NCBI GenBank assembly: GCA_002329325.1
Contig: DCTX01000045.1
Coordinates: 1-21,889 of the forward strand
DNA: 21,889 nt
From: Anaerolineales bacterium UBA1429
GTDB lineage: Bacteria; Chloroflexota; Anaerolineae; UBA1429
Direction: 5' to 3'
Of the stretch, positions 6,302-13,672 are shown piece by piece. The number at the start of each line of letters is the position of its first letter. The stretch's first letter is position 1. The notes under the pieces were generated by a model. The model saw only the letters and a list, made by a program, of their open reading frames with translations, ran no database searches and was not told the DNA's origin. The position numbers were made by a program, and so were the translations under genes.

Positions 6302-6484
6302 ACCGTTGGTATCCGGAGTGTCTTGCAGGCGCGCGTCGCCGCGCTCCACAGGCGCCACTCAGCACCTCTGGTATGATCGGCACCGTCTCCTCGCATCGGG
6401 GCCAGCCACAGGTGTAGCAGGAAATGCCGTCCAGAGGTCAACGGCTCTTGACTACGATGGGGTAGAATAGGGGAATCTGCAGGG

Positions 6485-6823
6485 ATGGATGATAACCGGC
6501 TTGTCCAGTGGCTTCTCAGCCAGATGCGGCGAAACAACCTCTCCGCCCGTGCCGCCAGTTTGAGAGCCGGGCTCGAACGCACGGCTGTTTCGCGCTTCCT
6601 GGCTGGAACTACGCCATCCCCGGAGAGCTGCCGCAAACTGGCAGAGTTCTTTGGCGTTCCGATCCAATTTGTGATGCAACTGGCGGGACACCTTGACCCT
6701 CCGCCAGAGATGGATCAGTTCTTGGCGCAACTGGCGCTTCTCACCAAGCGCTGGTCAAAAGAGGACAGGGAGTGGCTCCTGGATGTGGCGCGCACCCATG
6801 AAGCTCGGCGAGCGCGCGGATAG
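6485..6823 (+). CDS. Xre-family helix-turn-helix regulator
   Basis: The 112-residue protein contains a lambda-repressor/Cro-type helix-turn-helix: MRRNNLSARAASLRAGLERTA gives the first helices, then VSRFLAGTTPSPESCRKLAEFFGVPI is the typical end of the fold (residues about 5-62). A C-terminal helical part (75-112) rich in Trp, Glu and Arg may serve for dimerisation. It should bind DNA in the cytosol; the target is unknown. ATG 6485 has only a weak ribosome site (GCAGGG just upstream). No toxin gene, phage gene or peptidase follows, so it is not obviously an antitoxin or phage repressor. The 196 bp after its stop hold no gene. Confidence 0.85.
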   Translation: MDDNRLVQWLLSQMRRNNLSARAASLRAGLERTAVSRFLAGTTPSPESCRKLAEFFGVPIQFVMQLAGHLDPPPEMDQFLAQLALLTKRWSKEDREWLLDVARTHEARRARG

Positions 6824-7019
6824 GAACCTAGGGCCGCCTCTGCACGGAATCATCCGAGGCCCGCGAACAACGCCGGATCATGTTGTGGCTGGGCCCCCGG
6901 TCGCCGCTGCTCGTCAACGCCTCTGCTGGCTCTCCTGCTCTTGGTCGGGCTCGCGGCGCTCGTGGCCGCCTCCGGCCCTACAGGCGCCCGCTAGGCTCTG
7001 AGCGGTCCGCTTCGCCCCC

Positions 7020-7718
7020 TCACCACACGCCCGGGAACAGGCGGTAGCGCACCCGCGCCGCATAGTCGCGATAGCCCGCCAGATCTTCATGCAGCGCCCG
7101 ATCCTCCAGAGCGGTGCGGAGCACCAGGATCACGCACAGCAACGCCGTCGGCGCCAGGGCCCACCACGAGCCCAGGAGAAAGGGCGTGGCCAGATAGGAC
7201 CACAACGCCCCCGCGTAGCCGGGGTGCCGCACCCAGGCGTAGGGACCGCCCGAGACCACGCGCTGATCCCGGTCCGTCTGGATGCGCACCATGCCGGAGA
7301 AGAAACGGTTCTCGATCAGGGCGTAGGAGCCCAGGGCGTAGCCGCCGATCAGGATGGCCAGGGCGACGAGCTCGACCCAGGCGGCGATGGGCGCCGACCA
7401 GCCCCACCGTCCGTCGAGGCCGGCCACCAGCGGCACCAGGCCGCTCCCCAACCCCACCATGGGCGCCAGGACCTTGTCCCAGGGCTTGGCGTCCTCGTGC
7501 TGCAGAAAGCGGGCCCGCTCCTCCAGCAGATCGGGGTGGCGCCGTGCCGCCAGCGCCCGGCTGATGGCAAAGCCCAGGATGCAGGTCGCGGCATAGACCC
7601 ACGCCTCCCACCAGTTCCACCGCCACGAGATCAGCAAGGGGAACAGCGGGACCACGATGATGAAAAAGAGCATCGGGATGATCACAGGCGACTTGAGGAG
7701 ATTCTGTCGCTCACGCAT
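7020..7718 (-). CDS. Isoprenylcysteine carboxyl methyltransferase-like membrane protein
   Basis: The 232-residue protein has about five hydrophobic segments (11-32, 37-55, 85-100, 112-136, 171-200). It carries the ICMT/PEMT family signature GPYAWVRHPGYAG (158-170), followed by the C-terminal ALEDRALHEDLAGYRDYAARVRYRLFPGVW region whose charged residues complete the S-adenosylmethionine site. Such integral membrane enzymes methylate carboxyl groups, phospholipid amines or other lipophilic acceptors; bacterial members have largely unknown substrates. ATG 7718 follows GAAGGGGGG at good spacing. A candidate promoter lies at 7776-7803. Family assignment is firm, substrate open. Confidence 0.87.
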   Translation of the reverse strand: MRERQNLLKSPVIIPMLFFIIVVPLFPLLISWRWNWWEAWVYAATCILGFAISRALAARRHPDLLEERARFLQHEDAKPWDKVLAPMVGLGSGLVPLVAGLDGRWGWSAPIAAWVELVALAILIGGYALGSYALIENRFFSGMVRIQTDRDQRVVSGGPYAWVRHPGYAGALWSYLATPFLLGSWWALAPTALLCVILVLRTALEDRALHEDLAGYRDYAARVRYRLFPGVW

Positions 7719-7775
7719 GTTGGCCCCCTTCCCCGGCGCAATGCCCGCACCCTGTTCCGCCCGCCACCTGCCTCC

Positions 7776-7803
7776 ATTCTACGCCCGTGCCGGCCCCGCA
7801 CAA
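7776..7803 (-). promoter_or_regulatory. Candidate promoter of the methyltransferase-like gene
   Basis: On the minus strand TTGTGC (7798-7803) is 16 bp from TAGAAT (7776-7781). It lies directly after the tRNA terminator, which supports a separate transcription unit. Confidence 0.4.
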
Positions 7804-7825
7804 GCGCCAGAGCGCTCGGGCCGCC

Positions 7826-7858
7826 CAAAGCAAAACCGCCCGAGGGCGACTCGGGCGG
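7826..7858 (-). terminator. Intrinsic terminator of the tRNA-Glu unit
   Basis: Read on the minus strand, a perfect 9-bp stem (CCGCCCGAG 7850-7858 region with its partner 7836-7844) and 5-nt loop are followed by TTTTGCTTT. It lies about 80 nt beyond the 3' end of the tRNA. Confidence 0.75.
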
Positions 7859-7939
7859 TAGTAGGAGGGAGCGATCGACGACGCGGCGCCGATCACACGG
7901 CCTGGCGGTACACACCTTCTCCGTCAGGCATACTGACTG

Positions 7940-8012
7940 TGCCCCCAAGGGAATTCGAATCCCTGTCGCAGCCTTGAAAGGGCTGTGTCCTAGGCCACTA
8001 GACGATGGGGGC
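7940..8012 (-). tRNA. tRNA-Glu (anticodon TTC)
   Basis: The cloverleaf is complete: acceptor stem GCCCCCA (8006-8012) pairs with TGGGGGC (7941-7947), the D-arm has AGTGG and CCTAGG, and the anticodon stem CAGCC/GGCTG encloses the loop CTTTCAA with anticodon TTC. The T-arm is AGGGA-TTCGAAT-TCCCT and the discriminator base is A (7940). CCA is not encoded. A strong promoter lies just upstream and an intrinsic terminator downstream, so it is a single-tRNA unit. Confidence 0.96.
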
Positions 8013-8023
8013 CAAGCGCAGCG

Positions 8024-8052
8024 ATTGTATCATGGCGACAGGGCGCGGTCAA
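8024..8052 (-). promoter_or_regulatory. Promoter of tRNA-Glu
   Basis: On the minus strand TTGACC (8047-8052) and TACAAT (8024-8029) are exactly 17 bp apart, with the -10 box 11 bp before the mature tRNA 5' end. Confidence 0.7.
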
Positions 8053-8084
8053 ATGCGCCGCGCCCTTGTACGCCGCTCCGTTGG

Positions 8085-9218
8085 CTAGACGTCGGCCACG
8101 CCGCCGTCGGACCAAAAGGCGCCGCGATAGTCCCGCGGCTGGTAGGGCATCTGGCGGATGGCCTCCTCGTTCAGCTCCACGCCCAGGCCCGGCTTGGTGG
8201 GCAGCGCCACATAGCCGTCGACCACCTCCAGCGGCTCCATCAGCACCTGATCCCGCCAGGGCTGGTTCTCGGCGTACTCCAGGATGCGAAAGCCGGGCAG
8301 GCAGGCGCTCAGGTGCAGCGAGGCCGCCGTCGCCACCGGACCGTTGGGGTTGTGGGGCGCCACCTGCACATAGTAGGTCTCGGCCATGGCCGCGATCTTG
8401 CGGCTCTCCAGCAGGCCGCCGCAGTGGCAGACGTCGGGCTGGATGATGTCCACGTACTGGGCCTCTAGCAGCTCCCGGTAACCCCACTTGGTGAACAGGC
8501 GCTCGCCCGTCGCCAGGGGCACGCCCGTCTCGGCCCGCGCCACGCGCTGCAGGGCCTGCACATTGTCGGGCGGCACCGGCTCCTCCACAAAGGCCATATC
8601 CAGCGGCTCGAGGGCGCGCAGCAGGCGGATCGCCTGGCTGGGGGTGTGGCGACCGTGGCAATCCATGCCGATCAGCACGTCGGGCCCCACCGCCTCTCGC
8701 AGGGCGCTCACCCGCTCCACCACGGCGGCGATGCATTGGGACTCGGTGGCATAGCTCTCAAAGCCCACGCTGCCGATCTTGAGGGCCTGCCAGCCCCGGG
8801 CAACCAGGGCCGCGCCGTTGGCGGCCAGCTCCTCGGCGCTGCGGCCGCCGCAATGGGTGTAGAGCTGGATGCGATCGCGGCAGGCGCCGCCCAGCAGCCG
8901 GTGCACCGGCACGCCCAGCTCCTTGCCGGTGATATCCCACAACGCCTGCTCGATGCCGCTCATGGCGCTCAGCAGGACGATCCCGCCGCGCCAAAAGCCG
9001 TGGCGATACATGATCTGCCAGTTCTGCTCGATGCGGGTCGGGTCGCGCCCCACGATCTGCCGCGCCAGGTCGTCAACGGCGGAGCAGACCGCCTGCTCCT
9101 TGCCCTCGACGCTGGCCTCGCCCACGCCGGTGAGGCCCGCATCGGTGTACACGCGCACAAACACCCAGGTCTGCCGCCCGCCGAAAGCCAGCAACGTATC
9201 TATCTTGGTGATCTTCAT
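8085..9218 (-). CDS. Enolase-superfamily sugar acid dehydratase, galactonate dehydratase-like
   Basis: This 377-residue protein belongs to the mandelate racemase/galactonate dehydratase group. Metal ligands are visible as MDCHGR (Asp186, with His188), VEEPV (Glu212) and TGERL (Glu239), and the C-terminal acid/base His is in APHN (His289). The stretches YVDIIQPDVCHCGGLLESRKIAAMAE and GPVATAASLHL match D-galactonate dehydratase-type enzymes, which remove water from an aldonic acid to give a 2-keto-3-deoxy acid. ATG 9218 is chosen for GAGGGGG 8 nt upstream; an in-frame start 84 nt further up would lie inside the promoter. The sole copy stands alone, with no kinase, aldolase or transporter beside it. 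Promoter and palindrome at 9252-9280 suggest substrate-dependent repression. Substrate is inferred. Confidence 0.87.
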   Translation of the reverse strand: MKITKIDTLLAFGGRQTWVFVRVYTDAGLTGVGEASVEGKEQAVCSAVDDLARQIVGRDPTRIEQNWQIMYRHGFWRGGIVLLSAMSGIEQALWDITGKELGVPVHRLLGGACRDRIQLYTHCGGRSAEELAANGAALVARGWQALKIGSVGFESYATESQCIAAVVERVSALREAVGPDVLIGMDCHGRHTPSQAIRLLRALEPLDMAFVEEPVPPDNVQALQRVARAETGVPLATGERLFTKWGYRELLEAQYVDIIQPDVCHCGGLLESRKIAAMAETYYVQVAPHNPNGPVATAASLHLSACLPGFRILEYAENQPWRDQVLMEPLEVVDGYVALPTKPGLGVELNEEAIRQMPYQPRDYRGAFWSDGGVADV

Positions 9219-9251
9219 CCGGCAACCCCCTCGTATGATGGCATGGCCCTG

Positions 9252-9280
9252 CTTATAGCGCAGCGGTACCGCTGCGTCAA
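9252..9280 (-). promoter_or_regulatory. Promoter of the dehydratase gene
   Basis: On the minus strand TTGACG (9275-9280) and TATAAG (9252-9257) are separated by exactly 17 bp. The start near 9245 would give a leader of about 27 nt. The spacer consists almost wholly of a perfect palindrome (9259-9276). Confidence 0.7.
9259..9276. promoter_or_regulatory. Perfect 18-bp palindrome inside the dehydratase promoter (likely operator)
   Basis: CGCAGCGGTACCGCTGCG equals its own reverse complement and fills the space between the -10 and -35 boxes, touching the -35. A dimeric repressor bound here would block RNA polymerase. The regulator is not in this neighbourhood and its family cannot be told from the site alone. 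Confidence 0.65.
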
Positions 9281-9328
9281 GGCCGCACCGCCCCAGCGCC
9301 AACCGACTGAGCGCCCGCGAAGCTTGGG

Positions 9329-9465
9329 CACGCGGGGGCGAAGACGAGCGCGACGCAGGAGCAGCAGCCTACGGGCACGGGGGGCGAAGACGAGCTTCGC
9401 CCCTACGCCGTTGGGTTCTGCCGTATTCCTCCGCAGGAGCGAACACGGCGCATGTGTGCGCCGTG
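9329..9465. repeat. Hairpin repeats of the GGGGCGAA type upstream of the zinc-ribbon gene
   Basis: A degenerate copy (about 9333-9352) is followed by a perfect 9-bp hairpin GGGGCGAAG/CTTCGCCCC (9381-9403, loop 5). Then comes an AGCGAAC stretch with a second perfect 9-bp hairpin CACGGCGCA/TGCGCCGTG (9444-9465, loop 4). The same elements recur at 17634-17827 and, decayed, at 13480-13590. No gene is seen in 9281-9625; only these repeats and a promoter are present. Confidence 0.65.
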
Positions 9466-9492
9466 CCACGGCCATGTGGCGCGGGCTGGCTG

Positions 9493-9521
9493 TTGGCACG
9501 GCCGCCGCGAGATGTTACACT
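9493..9521 (+). promoter_or_regulatory. Promoter of the zinc-ribbon/IMS-like gene
   Basis: TTGGCA (9493-9498) and TACACT (9516-9521) are 17 bp apart. The start near 9528 would give a leader of about 98 nt. Confidence 0.6.
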
Positions 9522-9625
9522 GTGGGGGATAGAGGCGCCCCGCAGGCCGCGTCCGCGGCGGTGCCGGGTGCGCAGGCGGATCGGGCCTGAAGGCAGAGTG
9601 GCTGGAGACGACACAAGGAGGCGAC

Positions 9626-10411
9626 ATGGTCAAGCGCTCGCTATCCTGCTGGCAGTGCGGGCTGCCCATCGAAGATGCGTCGGCGCACTATTGCCCCCAC
9701 TGCGGGTCGCCGCTGGTGAGTTCCCTCTCCTGGTGGGAGCGGTTCCGCCACCGGCCTGCCTGGGTGCAGGCCCTGGCCCTGCTCGCCATCGTCGCCGTCA
9801 TCGGCGCGGCGGGGATCGTGGCCGCGCCCAGATTGCTCGACCTGGTGCGCGGAGAGCCCGCGCCAACCGTCGCGCCGCCCACCGCCACCCAACCCGTGGC
9901 CGCCGCGCTGCCCACAACGTCGGCCACCGTCGCGGCCACCGGCGAGCCCTCGCCGCAAGTCTCGCCCACCTCAACCGAAGGCCCGACGGCCACGGCTACG
10001 GCGACCTCCACGCCGGAGACACCCGAGCCGACGCCCACCGAGGACCTGGAGGCAGCCCTGCTGGATGCGGCCTACCGCTTCCAGGACGCCAAGGCGACCA
10101 GCCAGCGCACGGGCGACACCAGCGCCCTGAGCCAGGACCTGACGGGGGACGCCCTGGAGCGCCAGATCGAGCTGGTGGAGCGTTGGCGCGATCAGGGCTG
10201 CTACTGGGAGATCTCGCTCAACGCGCCGTTGACCATCCGCATCCTGGAGGTGCGCGGTCCCGACGCGGCCTTGATCGAGGTGGGCAAGGTGGAGACGCGC
10301 CTGCTCTACTGCGGCGACACCCTGGAGAGCGAGACGCGCAACGATGCCTACACCACGACCTACCTGATGCAGCGGATCGACGGGCGCTGGTACACGGCCG
10401 AACGCGAGTAG
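9626..10411 (+). CDS. Membrane protein with zinc ribbon, Thr/Pro linker and IMS-like C-terminal domain
   Basis: The 261-residue protein is built in four parts. Residues 8-26 form a zinc ribbon with CWQC and CPHC (Cys8, Cys11, Cys23, Cys26). A single membrane helix spans about 45-67. Residues 78-138 are a low-complexity linker of Thr, Pro, Ala and Glu. Residues 140-261 form a compact C-terminal domain with LLDAAYRFQDAKA, LERQIELVERWRDQGCYWEI, ALIEVGKVE and a final YTTTYLMQRIDGRWYTAE. That last domain resembles the IMS/ARC6-like domain (DUF4101 type) that ends many bacterial membrane proteins, a moderate-confidence match. Orientation would place the ribbon in the cytosol and the C-terminal domain outside. 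ATG 9626 follows AAGGAGG. It converges with the protease gene after 4 bp. Function unknown. Confidence 0.85.
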   Translation: MVKRSLSCWQCGLPIEDASAHYCPHCGSPLVSSLSWWERFRHRPAWVQALALLAIVAVIGAAGIVAAPRLLDLVRGEPAPTVAPPTATQPVAAALPTTSATVAATGEPSPQVSPTSTEGPTATATATSTPETPEPTPTEDLEAALLDAAYRFQDAKATSQRTGDTSALSQDLTGDALERQIELVERWRDQGCYWEISLNAPLTIRILEVRGPDAALIEVGKVETRLLYCGDTLESETRNDAYTTTYLMQRIDGRWYTAERE

Positions 10412-10415
10412 GGCG

Positions 10416-11138
10416 CTAGAGCCCCTTGGCCAGATACATGGCCAGCACGGCTACACCGTTGTACAGCCCGTGCAACAGGATGGCCGGCCAGAGCGAGCGG
10501 GTGGTCTGGTACAGCCAGGCAAAGAGCGCGCCCATGAGGGCAATGGGCAGCATGACCCCCGGCGTGAGGTGCACCGCGCCGAACACGGCCGATGAGATCA
10601 GCATGCCCGCCGCCAGCCCCCAGCGGTCGCGCAGCCCGGCAAAGAGGAACCCGCGGAAGAAGAGCTCCTCGGCCACCGGCGCCACCACCGCCGCCACCAC
10701 CAGGGCACCCAGCAGGCCCACGAGCCCCTGGCCAAAGAGGGGCAGGATGTCGCCCTGGCCCTCCAGCCCGAAACGCTCCATCACCAGCCCCCAGGCCACG
10801 TTCATGGCCAGGAGCGCCGGCAGGCCGATCGCCACGTAGACCAGGGTGCGGGCCAGGGGCGCGCGCCGCAGCCCCAGGATGGCGGCCCCGGCCCCGTGCT
10901 TGCGCATGCCCCACCACCACACCGGCGGAATCATCAACGCCTCCAGCCCCAGAGCCGCGAATCCCAAGAAGGTTTGGTTCTGGGGATCCTGCAGATCCAG
11001 CCCTGCGACCAGGCCCGCGGCCACGACGGTCAGCAGGCCAACGAACATGAGCGCCAGGGTGGCCAGACCTGCCGCCACCATGTCGCGCAGCCCCCAGGGC
11101 ACGGCCTCATGCGCCGCGCCGGTGCTATCGTGTGTCAA
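10416..11138 (-). CDS. CPBP-family intramembrane glutamic protease
   Basis: The 240-residue polytopic membrane protein carries the three CPBP (CAAX protease/Abi) motifs: EELFFRG (Glu157, Glu158, Arg162), FGAVH (His190) and HGLYNG (His223, Asn227). These form the intramembrane active site known from Rce1-type enzymes. About seven to eight hydrophobic segments are seen. The bacterial substrates are mostly unknown; roles range from prenyl-protein processing to bacteriocin self-immunity. The reading frame opens at TTG 11138 with only a weak ribosome site. The N-terminus AVPWGLRDMVAAG fits the family, so the true start is there or at Met20. It lies 39 bp behind the sulfatase gene on the same strand and may be in its operon. 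Confidence 0.88.
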   Translation of the reverse strand: MTHDSTGAAHEAVPWGLRDMVAAGLATLALMFVGLLTVVAAGLVAGLDLQDPQNQTFLGFAALGLEALMIPPVWWWGMRKHGAGAAILGLRRAPLARTLVYVAIGLPALLAMNVAWGLVMERFGLEGQGDILPLFGQGLVGLLGALVVAAVVAPVAEELFFRGFLFAGLRDRWGLAAGMLISSAVFGAVHLTPGVMLPIALMGALFAWLYQTTRSLWPAILLHGLYNGVAVLAMYLAKGL

Positions 11139-11177
11139 GGTTCGCTCGCTTTCTCGTGCGGGGCCAACATGCGCGGA

Positions 11178-12500
11178 TCATCTCCTTACGATCTGAGGGC
11201 GCGGCTCGCCCACTGCGATCATGCGGCGGATCAAGCGCTCGCACAACTCGTCGGCCACGCCGCGGTAGGCAGGATCGCCCACCAGGTTGCGCAGCTCGTG
11301 GGGATCGTTCGCCAGATCGTAGAGATACTGCTCCTCATACACGCCACTGGCGGGATCGTTCCAGCCATCCTTGTGGGGCGCATTGACGCAGTACTTCCAG
11401 CGGGCCGTGCGGATCGCCCGCCCCACCTGGGATTCGCTGATCTGGACCAAGACGTCATCGGGCCAATCTGAGGCCTGGCCCGCCGCCAGCGGCAGCAGGC
11501 TCCGGCCCTGATAGTGCGCCGGTATGGGCGCCCCGGCCAGGTCCAGGATCGTGGGCGGGATGTCGGCCAGGCTGACCAGGTCGCGCACCACGCCCCGGCC
11601 TCGCAGCCCCGGGCCGCAGGCCACCATCGGGATGCGGATGGAGGCCTCGTGGCAGGAGCGTTTGTACTCGCCGTTGCGGGTGCGAAAGTGGGTGCCATGG
11701 TCGCTGGTGTAGAGGATGACGGTGTTCTCGGCCAGGCCCAGGCGCTCCAGCTCGGCCCGCACCCGCCCCAGGTTCTCGTCTATGTTGGCGCAGATGCCAT
11801 AGTAGTCGGGCAGGTTCTCCTGCCAATCGCCCCCGTGGAACTGCTCCAGGTCGCCGGGAACGGGGTACTCCTCATAGCGCTCGCGGTAGCCCTTGGGCGC
11901 CACGTAGCGATCCAGGTTGTTCTGATGGTGGGGCTCCAGGTAGGAGAGGAACAGGAAGAAGGGGCGCTGCCCATCGCGGGTGCGCAGGTACTCGAGCACA
12001 TGGTCGGTCTGCGAATCCACCCGGAACCCATCAAAGGGCACAAAGCGGTTATCCGCATCATAGTAGCCGCCGCCATAGGCGCTGGAGCTGAACTCGAGCA
12101 GGTCGGCCCCCAGCCAGTAATCGTCGTAGCCGCCCCGGCGCTCCTGGGGCACCCACTGGGCCTCATAGCGCCCGCGCCCCGCCAGGTGCCACTTGCCGAT
12201 ATAGCCCACCTCATACCCCGCATCGGCCAGTTCGTGGGCGATGGTGCGCGTGTTCTGGGGCAGCGGGATCCCGTTGCGGAAGCAGCCGGTGGCCGTGGGG
12301 TACAGCCCCGATTGGAGCAGCGAGCGCGCCGGGCCGCACACCGGCTGGGCGGTGAAGGCCAGGTCGAACCGCACCCCTTCCTCCGCCATGGCATCCAGAT
12401 GGGGCGTCAGCCCCAGGGTGTTGCCGTAGCAACCCGCCGTATCGGCCCGCTGTTGATCGGTAAAGAAGAAGAGGATGTTCGGTTGCCGGGTGGGGCTCAT
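11178..12500 (-). CDS. Sulfatase of the formylglycine-dependent type
   Basis: The 440-residue protein is a type I sulfatase. The active-site signature VCGPARS (C-x-P-x-R, Cys55 to Arg59) marks the Cys that must be converted to formylglycine. NILFFFTDQQRADTAGCYGN (Asp15) gives the N-terminal metal site, GKWHLAG the catalytic Lys/His, and TSDHGTHFR the second metal site. YLYDLANDPHELRNLVGDP is the usual C-terminal part. It would hydrolyse a sulfate ester, perhaps of a sulfated sugar; the substrate cannot be told. No signal peptide is visible, so it seems cytosolic. ATG 12500 is chosen because AAGGAG lies 6 nt before it; the in-frame ATG at 12506 directly abuts that site. The EamA transporter gene ends 19 bp upstream. 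The formylglycine-generating enzyme is not in the window. Confidence 0.92.
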   Translation of the reverse strand: MSPTRQPNILFFFTDQQRADTAGCYGNTLGLTPHLDAMAEEGVRFDLAFTAQPVCGPARSLLQSGLYPTATGCFRNGIPLPQNTRTIAHELADAGYEVGYIGKWHLAGRGRYEAQWVPQERRGGYDDYWLGADLLEFSSSAYGGGYYDADNRFVPFDGFRVDSQTDHVLEYLRTRDGQRPFFLFLSYLEPHHQNNLDRYVAPKGYRERYEEYPVPGDLEQFHGGDWQENLPDYYGICANIDENLGRVRAELERLGLAENTVILYTSDHGTHFRTRNGEYKRSCHEASIRIPMVACGPGLRGRGVVRDLVSLADIPPTILDLAGAPIPAHYQGRSLLPLAAGQASDWPDDVLVQISESQVGRAIRTARWKYCVNAPHKDGWNDPASGVYEEQYLYDLANDPHELRNLVGDPAYRGVADELCERLIRRMIAVGEPRPQIVRR

Positions 12501-12519
12501 GGTCATCTCCTTGAAGGTG

Positions 12520-13392
12520 TCAGCTCACCAGGATCACGCCGCAGATGGTCAGCGCTGTGCCCACCAGCACCCGCGCGTGCAGCCGCTCGCGCAGCAGGAG
12601 GGCGCTCAGGGGCAGCGCGAACATGGGCGAGGTGGAGGTCAGGATGGCCGCCTGGGTGGGGCCGATGAGGGCGACGGTGAGCACGAACAGGGTGCTGCCC
12701 AGCCCCCAGCCGATCAGGCCGCCCACCAACAGGATGACCCACTCCCGCCGGCTGAGGGCGCCCAGCTTGCGCCAGCTTCCCCGCGCGATGGTGATGGCCC
12801 ACAGGGCGATGGAGAGGGCGGGCACGCGCACCGAGGCCACCAGGATCGAATCGTGCCCCTGGATGCCGGGGGCGATCATGAGCATCGAGACCGCCCAGAA
12901 GGCCGCCGCCCCCAGGGCGAAGGAGACCCCGCTGGCCGAAGCCTGGCGTTGGGGCTGGGCCATGACGCCCGAGATCCGGCTGATGAGCACGACGCCGCAC
13001 ATGACCAGCACCAGCCCCGCCACAATCCCCGCGCTCACCACCTCGTGCAAAAAGAGCACGCCCAGCACCAGGGTGAGGGCCGGGTAGATGCTGGCGATGG
13101 GAAAGGCCCGGGAGACGCCGATGCGCGCCAGGCTGGTGACATAGAGGGCATCGCCGATGCCGCCCCCCACCGCTACGCTGCCAACCATGAAGAGGAGCTG
13201 CAGCGGCGTGATGGTCGCATAGCCCCCCTGCCGCCCCGTGGCAAAGACGAGGGCCAGCATGGCCAGCCCCCCCACCAGGGTGCGCGGCGCGTTCAGCGTG
13301 ATCGGATCCAGCTTGCGGGCCAGGTCACGCATCGTGATCGAGCCCACGGCCCAGGTCAGAGCGCACAAGAGCCCCACGAAAATGCCCAGCAT
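12520..13392 (-). CDS. EamA/DMT-family transporter
   Basis: The 290-residue protein has about ten membrane helices in two homologous EamA halves (roughly 1-137 and 152-290). Typical starts are GLLCALTWAVGSITMRDLAR for the first half and FALGAAAFWAVSMLM for the second, and each half ends in a helix like GLVLVMCGVVLIS or GTALTICGVILVS. Such drug/metabolite transporters export or import small molecules across the cytoplasmic membrane; the substrate is unknown. ATG 13392 is preferred because GAGAGG lies 6 nt upstream; a TTG seven codons earlier is possible. A CCAATGATTGG near-palindrome (13410-13420) lies just before the ribosome site. With the sulfatase and CPBP genes behind it, it probably heads a three-gene operon. 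Confidence 0.9.
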   Translation of the reverse strand: MLGIFVGLLCALTWAVGSITMRDLARKLDPITLNAPRTLVGGLAMLALVFATGRQGGYATITPLQLLFMVGSVAVGGGIGDALYVTSLARIGVSRAFPIASIYPALTLVLGVLFLHEVVSAGIVAGLVLVMCGVVLISRISGVMAQPQRQASASGVSFALGAAAFWAVSMLMIAPGIQGHDSILVASVRVPALSIALWAITIARGSWRKLGALSRREWVILLVGGLIGWGLGSTLFVLTVALIGPTQAAILTSTSPMFALPLSALLLRERLHARVLVGTALTICGVILVS

Positions 13393-13409
13393 GGCATGCC
13401 TCTCAAGAG

Positions 13410-13420
13410 CCAATGATTGG
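13410..13420. promoter_or_regulatory. Small inverted repeat upstream of the EamA gene
   Basis: CCAATGATTGG has 5-bp arms around one central base and lies 18-28 nt before the ATG. A TTGACC just upstream on the minus strand has no -10 partner. The site could be an operator, but it is short enough to be chance. Confidence 0.25.
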
Positions 13421-13479
13421 TCAAGGCCAGGCGCCCCGATCCGCCGCCATCAGCGGAGCGCGGCCCTGGGTCCTTCGCG

Positions 13480-13590
13480 CCTGTCGGATAGACGTTGGGT
13501 CCGACCAGGGGCCAGCACGAGGTCGCGCCTATACGGATAGAGACCGCAGAAAACCGTAGGGCGAAGCCCGTCTTTGCCCGGCCACAGGCA
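13480..13590. repeat. Decayed copy of the GGGGCGAA-type hairpin repeat
   Basis: AGGGGCCAGCACGAGGTCGC (13508-13527) reads like a mutated version of the hairpin repeat found intact at 17802-17827. GTAGGGCGAAGCCC (13557-13570) is a second fragment. The rest of the gap between the EamA and flavodiiron genes (13421-13672) shows no gene and no U-tract terminator. Confidence 0.4.
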
Positions 13591-13672
13591 CTCTGTCTGT
13601 CCCTGCACGAACTACCCCGTTCAGGACCGATCTCTGCCAAGCGGCCAGGTCTCAGCGCGCGCGCTGGCGCGT

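Larger units (their letters stand above)
6002..6484. other. 483-bp intergenic region between divergent genes
   Basis: No convincing gene is seen on either strand. The region holds the 6082-6100 inverted repeat, a 6-bp GC hairpin (CCGTGC...GCACGG near 6199-6214) and a candidate plus-strand promoter at 6273-6301. An open plus frame (6021-6470) has no ribosome site and its translation looks random. Confidence 0.5.

Noticed and set aside
6021..6470. Plus-strand frame in the gap before the Xre regulator
   Set aside because: No ribosome site, no domain, random-looking composition.
6824..6994. Hydrophobic peptide in the same frame after the Xre stop codon (LLALLLLVGLAALVAASG)
   Set aside because: No start codon or ribosome site lies in that frame after the stop. 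It could be a decayed gene end or chance in GC-rich DNA, so it is not annotated.
7089..8468. Long plus-strand frame across the methyltransferase-like gene, tRNA-Glu and the dehydratase gene
   Set aside because: It runs through a tRNA and two supported minus-strand genes, so it is not a coding region.
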